A stretch of DNA of 64,000 nt from SAR116 cluster bacterium AG-337-N21 (GTDB lineage Bacteria > Pseudomonadota > Alphaproteobacteria > Puniceispirillales > Marisalimonadaceae), in the NCBI GenBank assembly GCA_003282145.1, contig QBZZ01000006.1, positions 30,868 through 94,867 of the forward strand. Reading direction: 5' to 3'. The notes beneath the pieces were generated by a model that did no database searches, had not been told where the DNA came from, and saw nothing but the letters and a program-made list of their open reading frames with translations. Each line of letters starts with the position of its first letter. Position 1 is the first letter of the stretch. Of the stretch, positions 20,302 through 30,158 are shown in pieces. The translations under genes were made by a program, and so were the position numbers.

Positions 20302-21192
20302 ATGACTAGTAAATCTGTCAATGGTTTATCTGCATCTTTTCTAATAATATTCTCTGTTTTACTTGGATTAAATCAGGTGTTAGTAAAATTAGTTAATGTA
20401 GGAATGCATCCTGTTTTTCAAGTGGCTATGAGATCAATATTAGCCATTTTACCAATCTTAATTTATTGTTATGTTACAAAAAAGAAAATAGATTTTTTTG
20501 ACGGCAGTTTTTTTCCTGGTGTAATTGCAGGTATTTTATTTGCAATTGAATTTATTTTTTTATTTTCAGCTTTAGATTATTCCACTGTAACTCGTGTTTC
20601 ACTAATCTTTTATACAATGCCAGTATGGCTGACTCTTGGAGCACATTTTTTAATAAAAGATGATAAACTTAACATGAACAAATCTTTGGGTTTAATAATT
20701 GCTTTAACCGGGTTAATACTTGCAGTTTACCAACCTATATCAAGTTATAGTCTCAATCAATTTTATGGAGATATATTCTCAATTTTAGCAAGTTTTTGTT
20801 GGGCTATCATTGCTATAATGCTTAAAACAAGTCGTCTAAAAAGATCTTCTCCAGAAACACAATTACTATATCAGCTTATAGTATCTGGAATTATATTATT
20901 ACCAATATCGTTACTTTTAGACGACTTTATTCGTGATTTAAATACTCAGTTGATACTAATTTTTTCATTTCAAGTAATTGTTATAATGTGCATGGGGTTT
21001 GTAGGTTGGTTATGGGTTATGTCAAGATACTCTGCAAGTAGTACTAGTTCTTTTGCATTCTTAACGCCAATTTTTGGGGTTTTATTCGGATGGTTAATCA
21101 TGGATGACATAATAAATGAACAAATTTATTTATCATTATTTTTAACATGTCTAGGAATTTATCTTATTAATAAAAAAACCAATAAAATTTAG
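20302..21192 (+). CDS. EamA/DMT-family transporter
   Basis: Repeated EamA hydrophobic layout; FLFSALDYSTVTRVSLIFYTMPVWLTLGAHFLIKDDKL. Confidence 0.8.
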   Translation: MTSKSVNGLSASFLIIFSVLLGLNQVLVKLVNVGMHPVFQVAMRSILAILPILIYCYVTKKKIDFFDGSFFPGVIAGILFAIEFIFLFSALDYSTVTRVSLIFYTMPVWLTLGAHFLIKDDKLNMNKSLGLIIALTGLILAVYQPISSYSLNQFYGDIFSILASFCWAIIAIMLKTSRLKRSSPETQLLYQLIVSGIILLPISLLLDDFIRDLNTQLILIFSFQVIVIMCMGFVGWLWVMSRYSASSTSSFAFLTPIFGVLFGWLIMDDIINEQIYLSLFLTCLGIYLINKKTNKI

Positions 21193-23162
21193 TTTTCCTT
21201 TTTCTTGGCTCGTTTATTTAGTGTTGTTTTTTTGTTAGTTTCTTGTGTTTTCTTAATTTTCAAAGTACCAGATTTCTTTTTGTGTTTAAAGTTTGTGTCC
21301 AAGCTTGCAAAATTCTTCTTTTGCTTTTTTCGTCTACTTAGAGGTTCACTATTTACTGAAACTAAATTATCAACACTAAAATCTTTTTCTACAAAATTAT
21401 CAGCAAATGGAAAAAATTTTGTTTTTCTTTTTTCTGTTTTTTTCCACCGTTCGGATTTCCGTTTACCTTTAAAATGACGGGTGTTTTCCTCTTTTAGCTT
21501 CTTAAAATCTTGATTTCTTCCTCCTTTTCTACTTCTATTGGGATCACTTCTGTTAGAAGTATAATTTTCAAGAGGTTTTTCAAGTAATCTAACCATAATA
21601 TGCCGTTCTATAGGTTTTTTGTTAGCTGCCAATTCTTTGAGGGTTGAAGAGGTCTCTTCTGATATCTCGATAAAGGTTACTTTTGGTTGAATTTTTATAG
21701 AGCCTATATCTTTCTTTGATAAGTTGCCAGCCTTGCATAACATAGCAACTAACCATCTAGGTTCAGCAGTATCGTCTTTACCAACTGAAAGTTCAAACCA
21801 AATGCTATTTTGAAAACCATTTCCTTTTGATCGCCCTTCACTTTTATCTGATGGATTTCGTAAATCCTCTGGAGCAGATAAATCTTTACCTACTAATCGG
21901 TAATAGGCAGCAGCTAATTGTTCTATTGAATTTTTTGAAATTAGTTCATTAACTAATTCTTGTTCATCACCAGTTATAGGATCTTCTAAAATTTTATTTT
22001 CAACAATTCTTTTTTTGTCTTCCTTTAGAATTTCTTCTCGAGAAGGAGGAGAAGCCCAAATGGGCTTTACATTTGCCTGTCCAAACAGACGTTCTGCAAT
22101 CCTTGATCTATTTTGAGGAACCAGTACAGCACAAACACCTTTTCTACCTGCCCTACCAGTTCTTCCACTTCTGTGAAGCAATGTATCAGAGGTTCTTGGA
22201 ATATCGGCATGTATTACTAAGTCAAGATTAGGTAAGTCAAGACCTCTTGCCGCAACGTCAGTTGCCACGCATACTCTTGCCCTAGACGTTCTCATGGCTT
22301 GAAGAGCCATATTTCTTTCATTTTGACTTAATTCACCCGAAAGAGCTACAGCGGATATGCCTCTGTTTGTCAAACGGCTTGTCATATGGTTAACAGCAAT
22401 TCTAGTAGCACAAAATATAATAGCGTTAGTTGCTTCGTAATATCTTAGAGTATTTATTATAGCATTTTCTTGATCACTCATTACAATTTTGAAAGCCCTA
22501 TATTCAATATCAACATGTTGTGAGTTTGACTTTCCAATGGAGATTCTAACTGCATCTTTTTGATAACGCTTAGCGAGATTAGCAATACCTTTTGGAACAG
22601 TCGCTGAAAACATCAATGTTTGTCTGTCGTCTGGAGTTGTATCTAAAATCGACTCTAAGTCTTCTCGAAAACCCATGTCCAACATTTCATCTGCTTCATC
22701 AAGCACAACAGTTTTAATGTTTGACACATTAAAATAGTTTCTTTCAATGTGATCCTTTAAACGACCAGGAGTTCCTACTACAATATTAGGTTTTGTCTCT
22801 AAATTTCTTTTTTCTGTTCGTATGTCCATACCACCAACACATGAAGCAATTTTTGCTTCAGATGATGCCAAAAGCCAACTAAGTTCATTTTTGACTTGAA
22901 GGGCAAGTTCTCTTGTAGGTACAATAATTAGAGCCTCTGGTGACTTAGGAGTTTTGAAAAAGGAATTATCCGAAAGAATATTTTCTACAATTGCTAATCC
23001 AAAAGCAATAGTTTTACCTGAGCCAGTTTGTGCCGATACAAGTAAATCCAGTCCTGAGTAGTCATCTTTAAATACTTCTTCTTGAACAGGGGTTAAACTT
23101 TCATATCCCTTGTCTGACATTGCCTTTACTATAGGTGCTGGTATCCCTGATGCTTCTAACAT
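21189..23162 (-). CDS. DEAD-box ATP-dependent RNA helicase (DeaD/DbpA-type, basic C-terminal tail)
   Basis: SAQTGSGKTIAFG, PTRELALQV, VLDEADEMLDMGF, SATVP, HRSGRTGRAGRKG; lysine-rich tail. Confidence 0.93.
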   Translation of the reverse strand: MLEASGIPAPIVKAMSDKGYESLTPVQEEVFKDDYSGLDLLVSAQTGSGKTIAFGLAIVENILSDNSFFKTPKSPEALIIVPTRELALQVKNELSWLLASSEAKIASCVGGMDIRTEKRNLETKPNIVVGTPGRLKDHIERNYFNVSNIKTVVLDEADEMLDMGFREDLESILDTTPDDRQTLMFSATVPKGIANLAKRYQKDAVRISIGKSNSQHVDIEYRAFKIVMSDQENAIINTLRYYEATNAIIFCATRIAVNHMTSRLTNRGISAVALSGELSQNERNMALQAMRTSRARVCVATDVAARGLDLPNLDLVIHADIPRTSDTLLHRSGRTGRAGRKGVCAVLVPQNRSRIAERLFGQANVKPIWASPPSREEILKEDKKRIVENKILEDPITGDEQELVNELISKNSIEQLAAAYYRLVGKDLSAPEDLRNPSDKSEGRSKGNGFQNSIWFELSVGKDDTAEPRWLVAMLCKAGNLSKKDIGSIKIQPKVTFIEISEETSSTLKELAANKKPIERHIMVRLLEKPLENYTSNRSDPNRSRKGGRNQDFKKLKEENTRHFKGKRKSERWKKTEKRKTKFFPFADNFVEKDFSVDNLVSVNSEPLSRRKKQKKNFASLDTNFKHKKKSGTLKIKKTQETNKKTTLNKRAKKKEN

Positions 23163-23334
23163 TTACAACTTTCAAATTAAAAAAGAGACTTATCTTGAAA
23201 TTAAAAAAATATTTCAATTTTAATATAAATAATTACTAGACTGATCTTTTAGTCTTCAATATCAATAAAGTAAAGCTTTAGAGCTCTTTAGTTGTATAAT
23301 AAAAAGTTCTATAAACAACAAAGACCGTAAATAG

Positions 23335-24516
23335 ATGAATAATAAATATGATGTAATAGTAATAGGTGCTGGGGCTGCAGGCTTAATGTGCTCAATAGAA
23401 GCAGGCAAAAGAGGTAAAAGCGTATGTCTACTAGAACACACCTCGAAAATTGCTGAAAAAATTAGAATCTCAGGGGGTGGAAGGTGTAATTTTACAAACT
23501 TGTACAGTGATGATAATAATTTTTTGTCTGAAAATATACATTTTTGTAAATCTGCATTCTCAAAATATACTCAACTCGACTTCATCAATTTAGTCAAAAA
23601 ACATTCGATAGAATTTCATGAAAAAAAGCTAGGTCAATTATTCTGTAATAAATCTGCAAAAGATATAATAGAAATGTTGATCTCTGAGTGCGAAAAACAA
23701 AGAGTAAAAATTAAAATTGAAACTAAAATTAATACCCTCAATAAAACTAAAGATTGTTACGTTATAAAAACTAACACAGGTGATTTATTTTCTTCTTCTA
23801 TCGTTATTGCTACTGGTGGTTTATCTATACCAAAAATTGGGGCTACTGACTTCGGTTATAAGGTTGCAAAACAATTTAATTTGAAAGTTACTAAACTCTA
23901 TCCAGCCTTAGTACCCTTAATTTTTGACAATGAAATGTTAGAATTTTGCAAATCACTTGCTGGGATCTCTGTAAATGCTTCAGTTAAAATAAATAAAACA
24001 GTCTTCGATGAAGGTTTAATTTTCACACATAGAGGTATTAGTGGCCCATCAATATTACAAATATCTTCTTTTTGGAAAGCTGCAAAACCTGTAACAATCA
24101 ACCTTCTACCAGAATATGACCTTGATCAAATATTAAAAGCAAGAAGGGTAGAAACGCCTAAACAAAATATATCTAGAATTTTGTCAGATTATTTACCAAA
24201 TAGACTAGCTGAGGCTGTTTGTAATAAGCTTAAAATAAATATAAAGATTGCTGACACTTCGAATGAAAATATTAAAAAAATTTCTGAATTCGTAAACCAA
24301 TGGACTGTTATTCCAATTGGTACAGAAGGCTACAAAACAGCTGAGGTAACTTTGGGAGGTGTTGATACCAAAGAAATATCTTCTTCTACTATGGAATGTA
24401 AAAAACATTCTGGATTATATTTTATTGGAGAAGTTTTAGATGTTACAGGTCACTTGGGTGGACATAATTTTCAATGGGCTTGGTCAAGTGGTTTTTTAGC
24501 AGGTCAAAACGTATAA
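23335..24516 (+). CDS. NAD(P)/FAD-dependent oxidoreductase, HI0933/BaiN family
   Basis: VIGAGAAGLMCSIEAGKRGKSVCLLE, KIRISGGGRCNFTN, C-terminal GEVLDVTGHLGGHNFQWAWSSG. Confidence 0.93.
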   Translation: MNNKYDVIVIGAGAAGLMCSIEAGKRGKSVCLLEHTSKIAEKIRISGGGRCNFTNLYSDDNNFLSENIHFCKSAFSKYTQLDFINLVKKHSIEFHEKKLGQLFCNKSAKDIIEMLISECEKQRVKIKIETKINTLNKTKDCYVIKTNTGDLFSSSIVIATGGLSIPKIGATDFGYKVAKQFNLKVTKLYPALVPLIFDNEMLEFCKSLAGISVNASVKINKTVFDEGLIFTHRGISGPSILQISSFWKAAKPVTINLLPEYDLDQILKARRVETPKQNISRILSDYLPNRLAEAVCNKLKINIKIADTSNENIKKISEFVNQWTVIPIGTEGYKTAEVTLGGVDTKEISSSTMECKKHSGLYFIGEVLDVTGHLGGHNFQWAWSSGFLAGQNV

Positions 24517-24517
24517 T

Positions 24518-25480
24518 TTAAATTATGGTCCTTTTAGCAGCTTCAGAATTATGGTCACCTGCTTCATCCCAATATGGAACTGGTCCGTAAATTTCAATTA
24601 AAAAATCAAGGAATGCTCTTACTTTTGGAGATAAATGTTTGCCACTTGGGTAAACAGCATAAATTGGAACATCTTCTTGAACATACTCATCTAAAATTGA
24701 TACCAGAGTTCCTGCCGCTAAATGTCTTCCAACAACAAATCTTGATAACATTGCGAGTCCACCACCATTGATTGCTGACCTTAGAATTGCATCCCCATGA
24801 TTTAATTGTAATTTCCCTTTTGCATGAATTAATTTGATTTTACCATCTACGAGAAAATGCCAATCATTATAGGGATTACCGTTTCGGAAGGAAATGATTT
24901 CATGATCTAGAATTTCGTCAGGATGATTAGGTTTTCCATGCTTTTTAATATATTCTGGTGAGGCGAATAAAGTTCTTGGGTTTTGTGCAAGCTTTCGTGC
25001 AATTAATGAGGAATCCTTCATGACAGCAATTCTAATTCCTAGATCTATATTATTATCAATAAGATCTACTACTTCATCAGAAATAATCATTTCTATTTCT
25101 ACCTCAGGATAACGCTCTCTAAATTTTGGGAGATGTGGTGCTATATGTCTGTAAGAAAAAGTTCCAGGAGCTGTAATTCGCAAGTGCCCTCTGGGTGCAT
25201 TCGTTGCACTTGAAATAGCTGCTTCAGCTTCATCAACATCTCCAATAATTCTTCTTGCTCTATCTAAATATGCAAATCCAACCTCTGTAAGTGATACAGA
25301 CCTAGTCGTTCTATTTAATAATCTTGCACCTAACCTATCTTCTAATGCTGATATATTTTTTGAGACAACTGAAGGAGATAAATCAAGCTCTCTACCTGCT
25401 TTAGCAAGTGAACCATTGTCAGCAATTGAGACGAAAACTCTCATTCCAGATATTAAATCCATTAAACATCCTTTAGACAA
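24518..25480 (-). CDS. LysR-family transcriptional regulator
   Basis: N-terminal HTH LAKAGRELDLSPSVVSKNISALEDRLGARLLNRTTRSVSLTE. Confidence 0.93.
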   Translation of the reverse strand: MSKGCLMDLISGMRVFVSIADNGSLAKAGRELDLSPSVVSKNISALEDRLGARLLNRTTRSVSLTEVGFAYLDRARRIIGDVDEAEAAISSATNAPRGHLRITAPGTFSYRHIAPHLPKFRERYPEVEIEMIISDEVVDLIDNNIDLGIRIAVMKDSSLIARKLAQNPRTLFASPEYIKKHGKPNHPDEILDHEIISFRNGNPYNDWHFLVDGKIKLIHAKGKLQLNHGDAILRSAINGGGLAMLSRFVVGRHLAAGTLVSILDEYVQEDVPIYAVYPSGKHLSPKVRAFLDFLIEIYGPVPYWDEAGDHNSEAAKRTII

Positions 25481-25612
25481 AAATTATACATAACATAATC
25501 ATTTTTATTTTTGTAGGTTGCATTAAAAAAACTTGAAATAGTAGGTATATTTGCGTATTACGAAATGGCATACGGCGTGAATTAGGACATCCAAGACATA
25601 AAACGAGTCTGC

Positions 25613-25704
25613 GGAGGGATGGCTGAGTGGCTGAAGGCGCCGGTTTGCTAAATCGTTAAAGGGAGTAATCCCTTTCGGGGGTTCGAATCCCCCTCCCTCC
25701 GCCA
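25613..25704 (+). tRNA. tRNA-Ser (anticodon GCT), encoded CCA
   Basis: GGAGGGA/TCCCTCC acceptor stem, anticodon loop TTGCTAA, long variable arm AGGGAGTAATCCCTTTCG, GGGTTCGAATCCCCC T-arm, CCA end. Confidence 0.97.
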
Positions 25705-25816
25705 TTAAGATAACTTCCTTATGTCATACTATGTCATAAACCTTAGGATACACGGGAAGTTGTTGACGAAGGCTCTTCATACTATTTCATTATAAATCAT
25801 CTTTAATCAAACCAAC

Positions 25817-25840
25817 TTGTGGGCCAAGTTGTAGACCGGA
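25817..25840 (+). repeat. Tandem TTGTRGRCYAA-type motif directly upstream of integrase remnant
   Basis: TTGTGGGCCAAGTTGTAGACCGGA; two tandem half-motifs 6 bp before the remnant ATG. Confidence 0.55.
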
Positions 25841-25846
25841 GATGAC

Positions 25847-25925
25847 ATGAGAAAATTAAATGCAAAACAATTACAAACTTTACCTAATGACAAATATCAT
25901 GATGGGAATGGCCTCACATTGACGC
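25847..25925 (+). pseudogene. Truncated tyrosine integrase N-terminus (DUF4102-type arm-binding domain)
   Basis: MRKLNAKQLQTLPNDKYHDGNGLTL resembles integrase N-termini (LNAK...KYHDGNGLYL); 3' of tRNA-Ser; homology stops where a reversed foreign fragment begins. Confidence 0.65.
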
Positions 25926-26032
25926 AAATTATGGATGGTTTCGCTTTCATCTGTTTCCATATGTTTGCTATAACCAACAATATCCGTTGCAAAGATGACT
26001 GCAATTTTGCGTTCAATTTTTTCCTTAACCAT
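25920..26032 (-). pseudogene. Truncated class III adenylate/guanylate cyclase N-terminal fragment
   Basis: Minus-strand translation from 26032: MVKEKIERKIAVIFATDIVGYSKHMETDESETIHNLR, typical of alphaproteobacterial CYCc proteins; then cut off. Confidence 0.6.
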
Positions 26033-26110
26033 GATTACTCACAAAAATATTTTAACTATTAGATCTTAACCGAAGATAATGGCATCCGTAAAGATACTGT
26101 CCAAATGAAT

Positions 26111-26180
26111 CTACCAAACCAACCCTAAAGGTCCGTGGTCCATGGACCTTGGACCAGGGTTCATTGATGGGTTGGTGGAA
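26111..26180. repeat. Nested inverted repeat / structured palindromic element
   Basis: GGTCCGTGGTCCATGGACCTTGGACC (26130-26155) with 12-bp perfect palindrome GGTCCATGGACC; outer arms ACCAACCC (26118-26125) and GGGTTGGT (26169-26176). Confidence 0.7.
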
Positions 26181-26259
26181 TTGATTAGATATGTTTTTAT
26201 TTGTAACTTGATGATTTATATTTAGGATTATTTATTAAGTAATTTAAGGAGGTAATTTT

Positions 26260-26928
26260 ATGAAAAATTACGATGAGGAGAGATCAGAAAAACTTCTGAA
26301 ATTATATTCTGGTGCAATTACTGACATAATGGACTCAATTAGTCCAGATTATAGAAATCAAACACTTCCGAGTGATCTACGTCCACTAACCTCAAACATG
26401 AAAGTAGCAGGCCCTGTATACACAGTAAGGGGTAATAAAAGATTTTATGATGATGGTCACGATCCAAGATATAAACAAATGGATATGTTAGACGGAATTT
26501 TTCCTGGTAGTATTATTGTAATGGACTCAGGAGATGAAAAATCCGCTGCACATTGGGGTGAACTGATGAGTAAAACTTCAATGGAAAAAGGTTCTAAAGG
26601 TGCAATAATTCATGGGGGTATAAGAGATACTGAAGAAATCATAAAACATGAATTTCCAGTCTTCGCCTGTTATCACTCTCCCTTAACTGCAGTTTATAGA
26701 TATAATATTATAGATTTTAATAATCCTATAATAATTGGAGAGGTTAAAATTAATCCAGGAGATTATGTTTTTGGGGATATAGATGGTGTTATTTGTATTC
26801 CAAAAGAAATTATTGATGATGTAATTAACCAAGCTGAAGAAGTAAAAGAAAAAGAAGATATTGTAAGAGAAGAGCTTTCTGCGGGGAAAAATATTAGAGA
26901 CTTATTTGAAAAATATAGAGTATTTTAG
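26260..26928 (+). CDS. RraA-like/demethylmenaquinone methyltransferase family protein
   Basis: SGAITDIMDSI, AGPVYTVRG, GAIIHGGIRDTEEI, GDYVFGDIDGVICIP; strong SD aaggagg. Confidence 0.85.
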   Translation: MKNYDEERSEKLLKLYSGAITDIMDSISPDYRNQTLPSDLRPLTSNMKVAGPVYTVRGNKRFYDDGHDPRYKQMDMLDGIFPGSIIVMDSGDEKSAAHWGELMSKTSMEKGSKGAIIHGGIRDTEEIIKHEFPVFACYHSPLTAVYRYNIIDFNNPIIIGEVKINPGDYVFGDIDGVICIPKEIIDDVINQAEEVKEKEDIVREELSAGKNIRDLFEKYRVF

Positions 26929-26935
26929 TTAAAAA

Positions 26936-27103
26936 ATGATACCAAATAAAGAACAAAGACAAATAGAATTGCTAAAGATTCTTGCTAAAGGTTGCAAAAA
27001 GCACCCTGCTTATAGAGCTATTAGAAAAGCAACTGAACGTTGCGAAGAGTGTGTGCTTGTTTGGCAAGCTAGAGTTGAGCTTAATAAGCTAGAAGAGAAC
27101 TGA
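26936..27103 (+). CDS. 55-aa small protein, paralogue of 44224-44391
   Basis: MIPNKEQRQIELLKILAKGCKKHPAYRAIRKATERCEECVLVWQARVELNKLEEN; below the 60-aa cutoff of the ORF track; near-identical protein elsewhere in window. Confidence 0.85.
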   Translation: MIPNKEQRQIELLKILAKGCKKHPAYRAIRKATERCEECVLVWQARVELNKLEEN

Positions 27104-27118
27104 GGAGTAATTATAAAA

Positions 27119-28012
27119 ATGACTGATAACTTAGTTCTTAAAGATATTATCAATGCAAAACGAAAAAATCCTTACACAGAAAATAAAACTATAAATCAGT
27201 TGCGAGAAGAAACTACAACTGCGGGCGCTTTAATTCCTTTACCAGAGAATACTAAATTCGAAAGAATACTAGCTGAAAATGTTTACGCAGAATGGATTAC
27301 ATGTGGAGAAGTTGATACTGACAAAACATTCATGTTTATTCATGGCGGTGGATACTATAGAGGCTCAATTGCTGCAACACGTGCAACCGTTGCAAGGATA
27401 TCTGCTGAAGCTAAAGTAAGATGTTTATCAATAGAGTACAGATTAGCTCCAGAACATCCTTTTCCAGCTGCTATTGATGATACATATACAGCTTATAATT
27501 GGCTTATTAAAGAGGGCTTGAAACCTAAAAATATTATTGTTAGTGGGCAATCTGCTGGTGGTGGATTATGTTTAGCATTACTGCTGAAAATCAAAAAAAA
27601 TAAAGGTTTTCAGCCAAAAGGTGCTGTTGCTTTAAGCCCTTGGACAGACCTTTCTCAATCAGGTAAAACGATGATTACGAATGCAAATATTGATCCGGTA
27701 ATTAGTAAAAAATATCTGGATAGAATGGCTAACTTATACCTTTCTAAAACTCCAAGTGATACTCCTTTAGCATCTCCACTTTATGGTAATTTATCTGGTT
27801 TGCCACCTATACTAGTTCAAGTCGGTTCTGCTGAAACGATGTTGGATGATAGTAAAAGATTTGTAGAAAGAGCAAAAGAAGCAAAAGTAGATGTGCAAAT
27901 TGAAGTTTGGAAAGATATGTTTCATGGATGGCATGGAAGCGCACATATTTTAAAAGATGCGGAAGAGGCAATAAAGAGTATAGGATTATTTTGTAGGAAA
28001 TTATTTAATTAA
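27119..28012 (+). CDS. Alpha/beta hydrolase, HSL (hormone-sensitive lipase-like) family
   Basis: FIHGGGYYRGS oxyanion motif, SGQSAGGGLCLA, LSPWTDLSQSG, MFHGWH. Confidence 0.9.
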   Translation: MTDNLVLKDIINAKRKNPYTENKTINQLREETTTAGALIPLPENTKFERILAENVYAEWITCGEVDTDKTFMFIHGGGYYRGSIAATRATVARISAEAKVRCLSIEYRLAPEHPFPAAIDDTYTAYNWLIKEGLKPKNIIVSGQSAGGGLCLALLLKIKKNKGFQPKGAVALSPWTDLSQSGKTMITNANIDPVISKKYLDRMANLYLSKTPSDTPLASPLYGNLSGLPPILVQVGSAETMLDDSKRFVERAKEAKVDVQIEVWKDMFHGWHGSAHILKDAEEAIKSIGLFCRKLFN

Positions 28013-28096
28013 ATAACTTACATGATAAAAAACTTGCAATTTAAACTAATAAAACACAACTTTCCAGTACCCTTAGTACGGTCATAGATGCGCATT

Positions 28097-28121
28097 GGTC
28101 CGTGGTTCTTGGTTCATGGGT
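28097..28121. repeat. Degenerate relative of the 26130 GGTCC element, overlapping recQ stop codon
   Basis: GGTCCGTGGTTCTTGGTTCATGGGT shares GGTCCGTGGT and following positions with 26130-26155. Confidence 0.35.
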
Positions 28122-29937
28122 GCTTTGAGTGCTTGGAAATTAAATCAATAAATATCAAACCATATTTTTTTAATTTTGCTGGCCCTACTCCGTCTATTTC
28201 AAGCATATCTATCTCATTTTTTGGTCTTCTTTGTGACATTTGAATTAATGTACTATCGTGAAATATAGTAAATGCAGGGAGATTTTGTTTTTTTGCAATA
28301 TCTAGTCTTAATGACTTTAGGTTGTTTAACAAAGTACTATCTACGTCTGTTAGATCTCTGTTTAAATATTTTGGAGCTTTAGTATTTTCTTTTATAGATT
28401 TTATAGAAATGTCTTTATACATAAATTTATTTTTATTTTTTAAAACATCAACACCTGTATTAGTAATTTGAATTGCACCGTATTTCTGAAAATTTATTTT
28501 TAAATGCCCATAAGCAAGCATCTGTCTTAGAAATGATTGCCAAAATTCCTTAGATTTGTCATTTCCTATTCCATAAACAGAAAGATTTTGATGACCTTTA
28601 TCAAATACTTTTTTATCCTCTGATCCCCTAAGTACATTAATAATATGAACCTGACCAAAAAACTGACCAGTTCGATATATAGTGGAAAGAAGTTTTTGAG
28701 CCAATATTGTACCATCAATTAGTGCTGGTGGGTTAAGGCAGTTATCGCAATTATTACAATTTTCTGACTTTTCATCAAAATATCCTAATAAAACTTTTCT
28801 ACGACATTCAGGAGTTTCGCAATAAGATAATAAATAGTCTAATCGTTTATTTTCATGAAATTTGAATTTTTCTTCAGAAATGTTTTCATCTATCATTCTT
28901 CTTCTAATAACTAAGTCATCTAAACCATAAATTAACAATGTATCAGATGCTTTACCATCCCGGCCTGCTCTACCTATTTCTTGAGAATAAGCTTCGACGC
29001 TCCCTGGAAGATTTAAATGAATAACAAACCTAATATCTGGTTTATCAATGCCCATTCCAAATGCAATTGTGGCTACAACAATGTGTGCTTGATCAGTCAT
29101 AAATTTGTTTTGTACATTTTTTCTTACTTGACCATCCAATCCTGCGTGGTAGGTGCTAGCGTTGAAGCCTTTATCAATTAAAAATGAAGTGACTTCCTCA
29201 GTTTTTTTCTTTGATAAACAATAAATTATTCCTGATTGAGTTTTTCTTGGATTTAAATATTCAATTAACTGAGCTTTCCAATTTGTTTTTTGACTTATTG
29301 AAAGGCTTAAATTGGGCCTGTCTAGACTTGCAATAAATACTTTAACGTTTTTATTAAATATCTTTTCAAGAATATCTAATCTGGTTGATTTATCAGCTGT
29401 TGCAGTAAACCCAATAATATTGCTATTTGGAAATAATAACTTCAATTTTGATAATGCATTATAATCAGGTCTAAAATGATGGCCCCATTTGGATACACAG
29501 TGAATTTCATCTATGACAAACAGACCTATTTCCATGGTTTTTAAATCGTTAATAATATTTTCTGTCATAAGTCTTTCTGGTGACATATAAATAATTTTTG
29601 AATTTCCATTTTTGAAGTTTTTCCAAGATGTAATTCTTTCGCTATAAGATAAGTCGGAATGAATTTTCTCTGCTTGAACCCCACACTCTTTTAATGCTGA
29701 AATCTGGTCATCCATAAGTGAAATTAGCGGTGAAATAATTATAGTTTTCTTTGAAGAAATAATTGCTGGTATTTGATAACACAATGATTTACCTGCACCA
29801 GTAGGCATAATAGCAAGGGTATGATTTTCAGAGAGAACAGTTTCTATAATCTCTTTTTGCTCATATTTGTATGAGGAGTAGCCGAAAGTGTCACGTAATA
29901 CGTCAAAAGCTTTAGTATTTAATTCATTTATATTCAT
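28114..29937 (-). CDS. recQ: ATP-dependent DNA helicase RecQ
   Basis: MPTGAGKSLCYQIPA, VIDEIHCVSKWGHHFRPDY, ATIAFGMGIDKPDIRFVIH, QEIGRAGRDG, RQC/HRDC-like C-terminus. Confidence 0.93.
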   Translation of the reverse strand: MNINELNTKAFDVLRDTFGYSSYKYEQKEIIETVLSENHTLAIMPTGAGKSLCYQIPAIISSKKTIIISPLISLMDDQISALKECGVQAEKIHSDLSYSERITSWKNFKNGNSKIIYMSPERLMTENIINDLKTMEIGLFVIDEIHCVSKWGHHFRPDYNALSKLKLLFPNSNIIGFTATADKSTRLDILEKIFNKNVKVFIASLDRPNLSLSISQKTNWKAQLIEYLNPRKTQSGIIYCLSKKKTEEVTSFLIDKGFNASTYHAGLDGQVRKNVQNKFMTDQAHIVVATIAFGMGIDKPDIRFVIHLNLPGSVEAYSQEIGRAGRDGKASDTLLIYGLDDLVIRRRMIDENISEEKFKFHENKRLDYLLSYCETPECRRKVLLGYFDEKSENCNNCDNCLNPPALIDGTILAQKLLSTIYRTGQFFGQVHIINVLRGSEDKKVFDKGHQNLSVYGIGNDKSKEFWQSFLRQMLAYGHLKINFQKYGAIQITNTGVDVLKNKNKFMYKDISIKSIKENTKAPKYLNRDLTDVDSTLLNNLKSLRLDIAKKQNLPAFTIFHDSTLIQMSQRRPKNEIDMLEIDGVGPAKLKKYGLIFIDLISKHSKHP

Positions 29938-30158
29938 AGTAAAAGGTTAATGTTTTTGATTTATAATTAATATTTAAAAATCAATAAATTTTTTAATATT
30001 TTTTTAAAGATAGACTTGTAATCAAAATAGGGAAATATTAAGTATCATTTAGGTATTTAATTACTAACTTGTACGCCTCGGCATCCCGCCTAAAATACTA
30101 AAGCAGTGTCCTAAATAACTTCAAATAATTTTAAATTTAATTCTCAAGGATAATAATT

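Noticed and set aside
21205-21477. 90-aa plus ORF opposite the DEAD-box helicase C-terminus
   Set aside because: Antisense of the lysine-rich tail (AAA/AAG codons give Phe/Leu-rich antisense); no independent evidence.
25523-25705. 60-aa minus ORF (MAEGGGFEPPKGITPF...)
   Set aside because: Antisense translation of tRNA-Ser; GGGFEPP is a classic spurious tRNA-overlap ORF.
25847-26062. 71-aa plus ORF as a real protein
   Set aside because: Only the first ~25 codons look like an integrase; the rest is antisense to a cyclase fragment, so it is a chimeric remnant.
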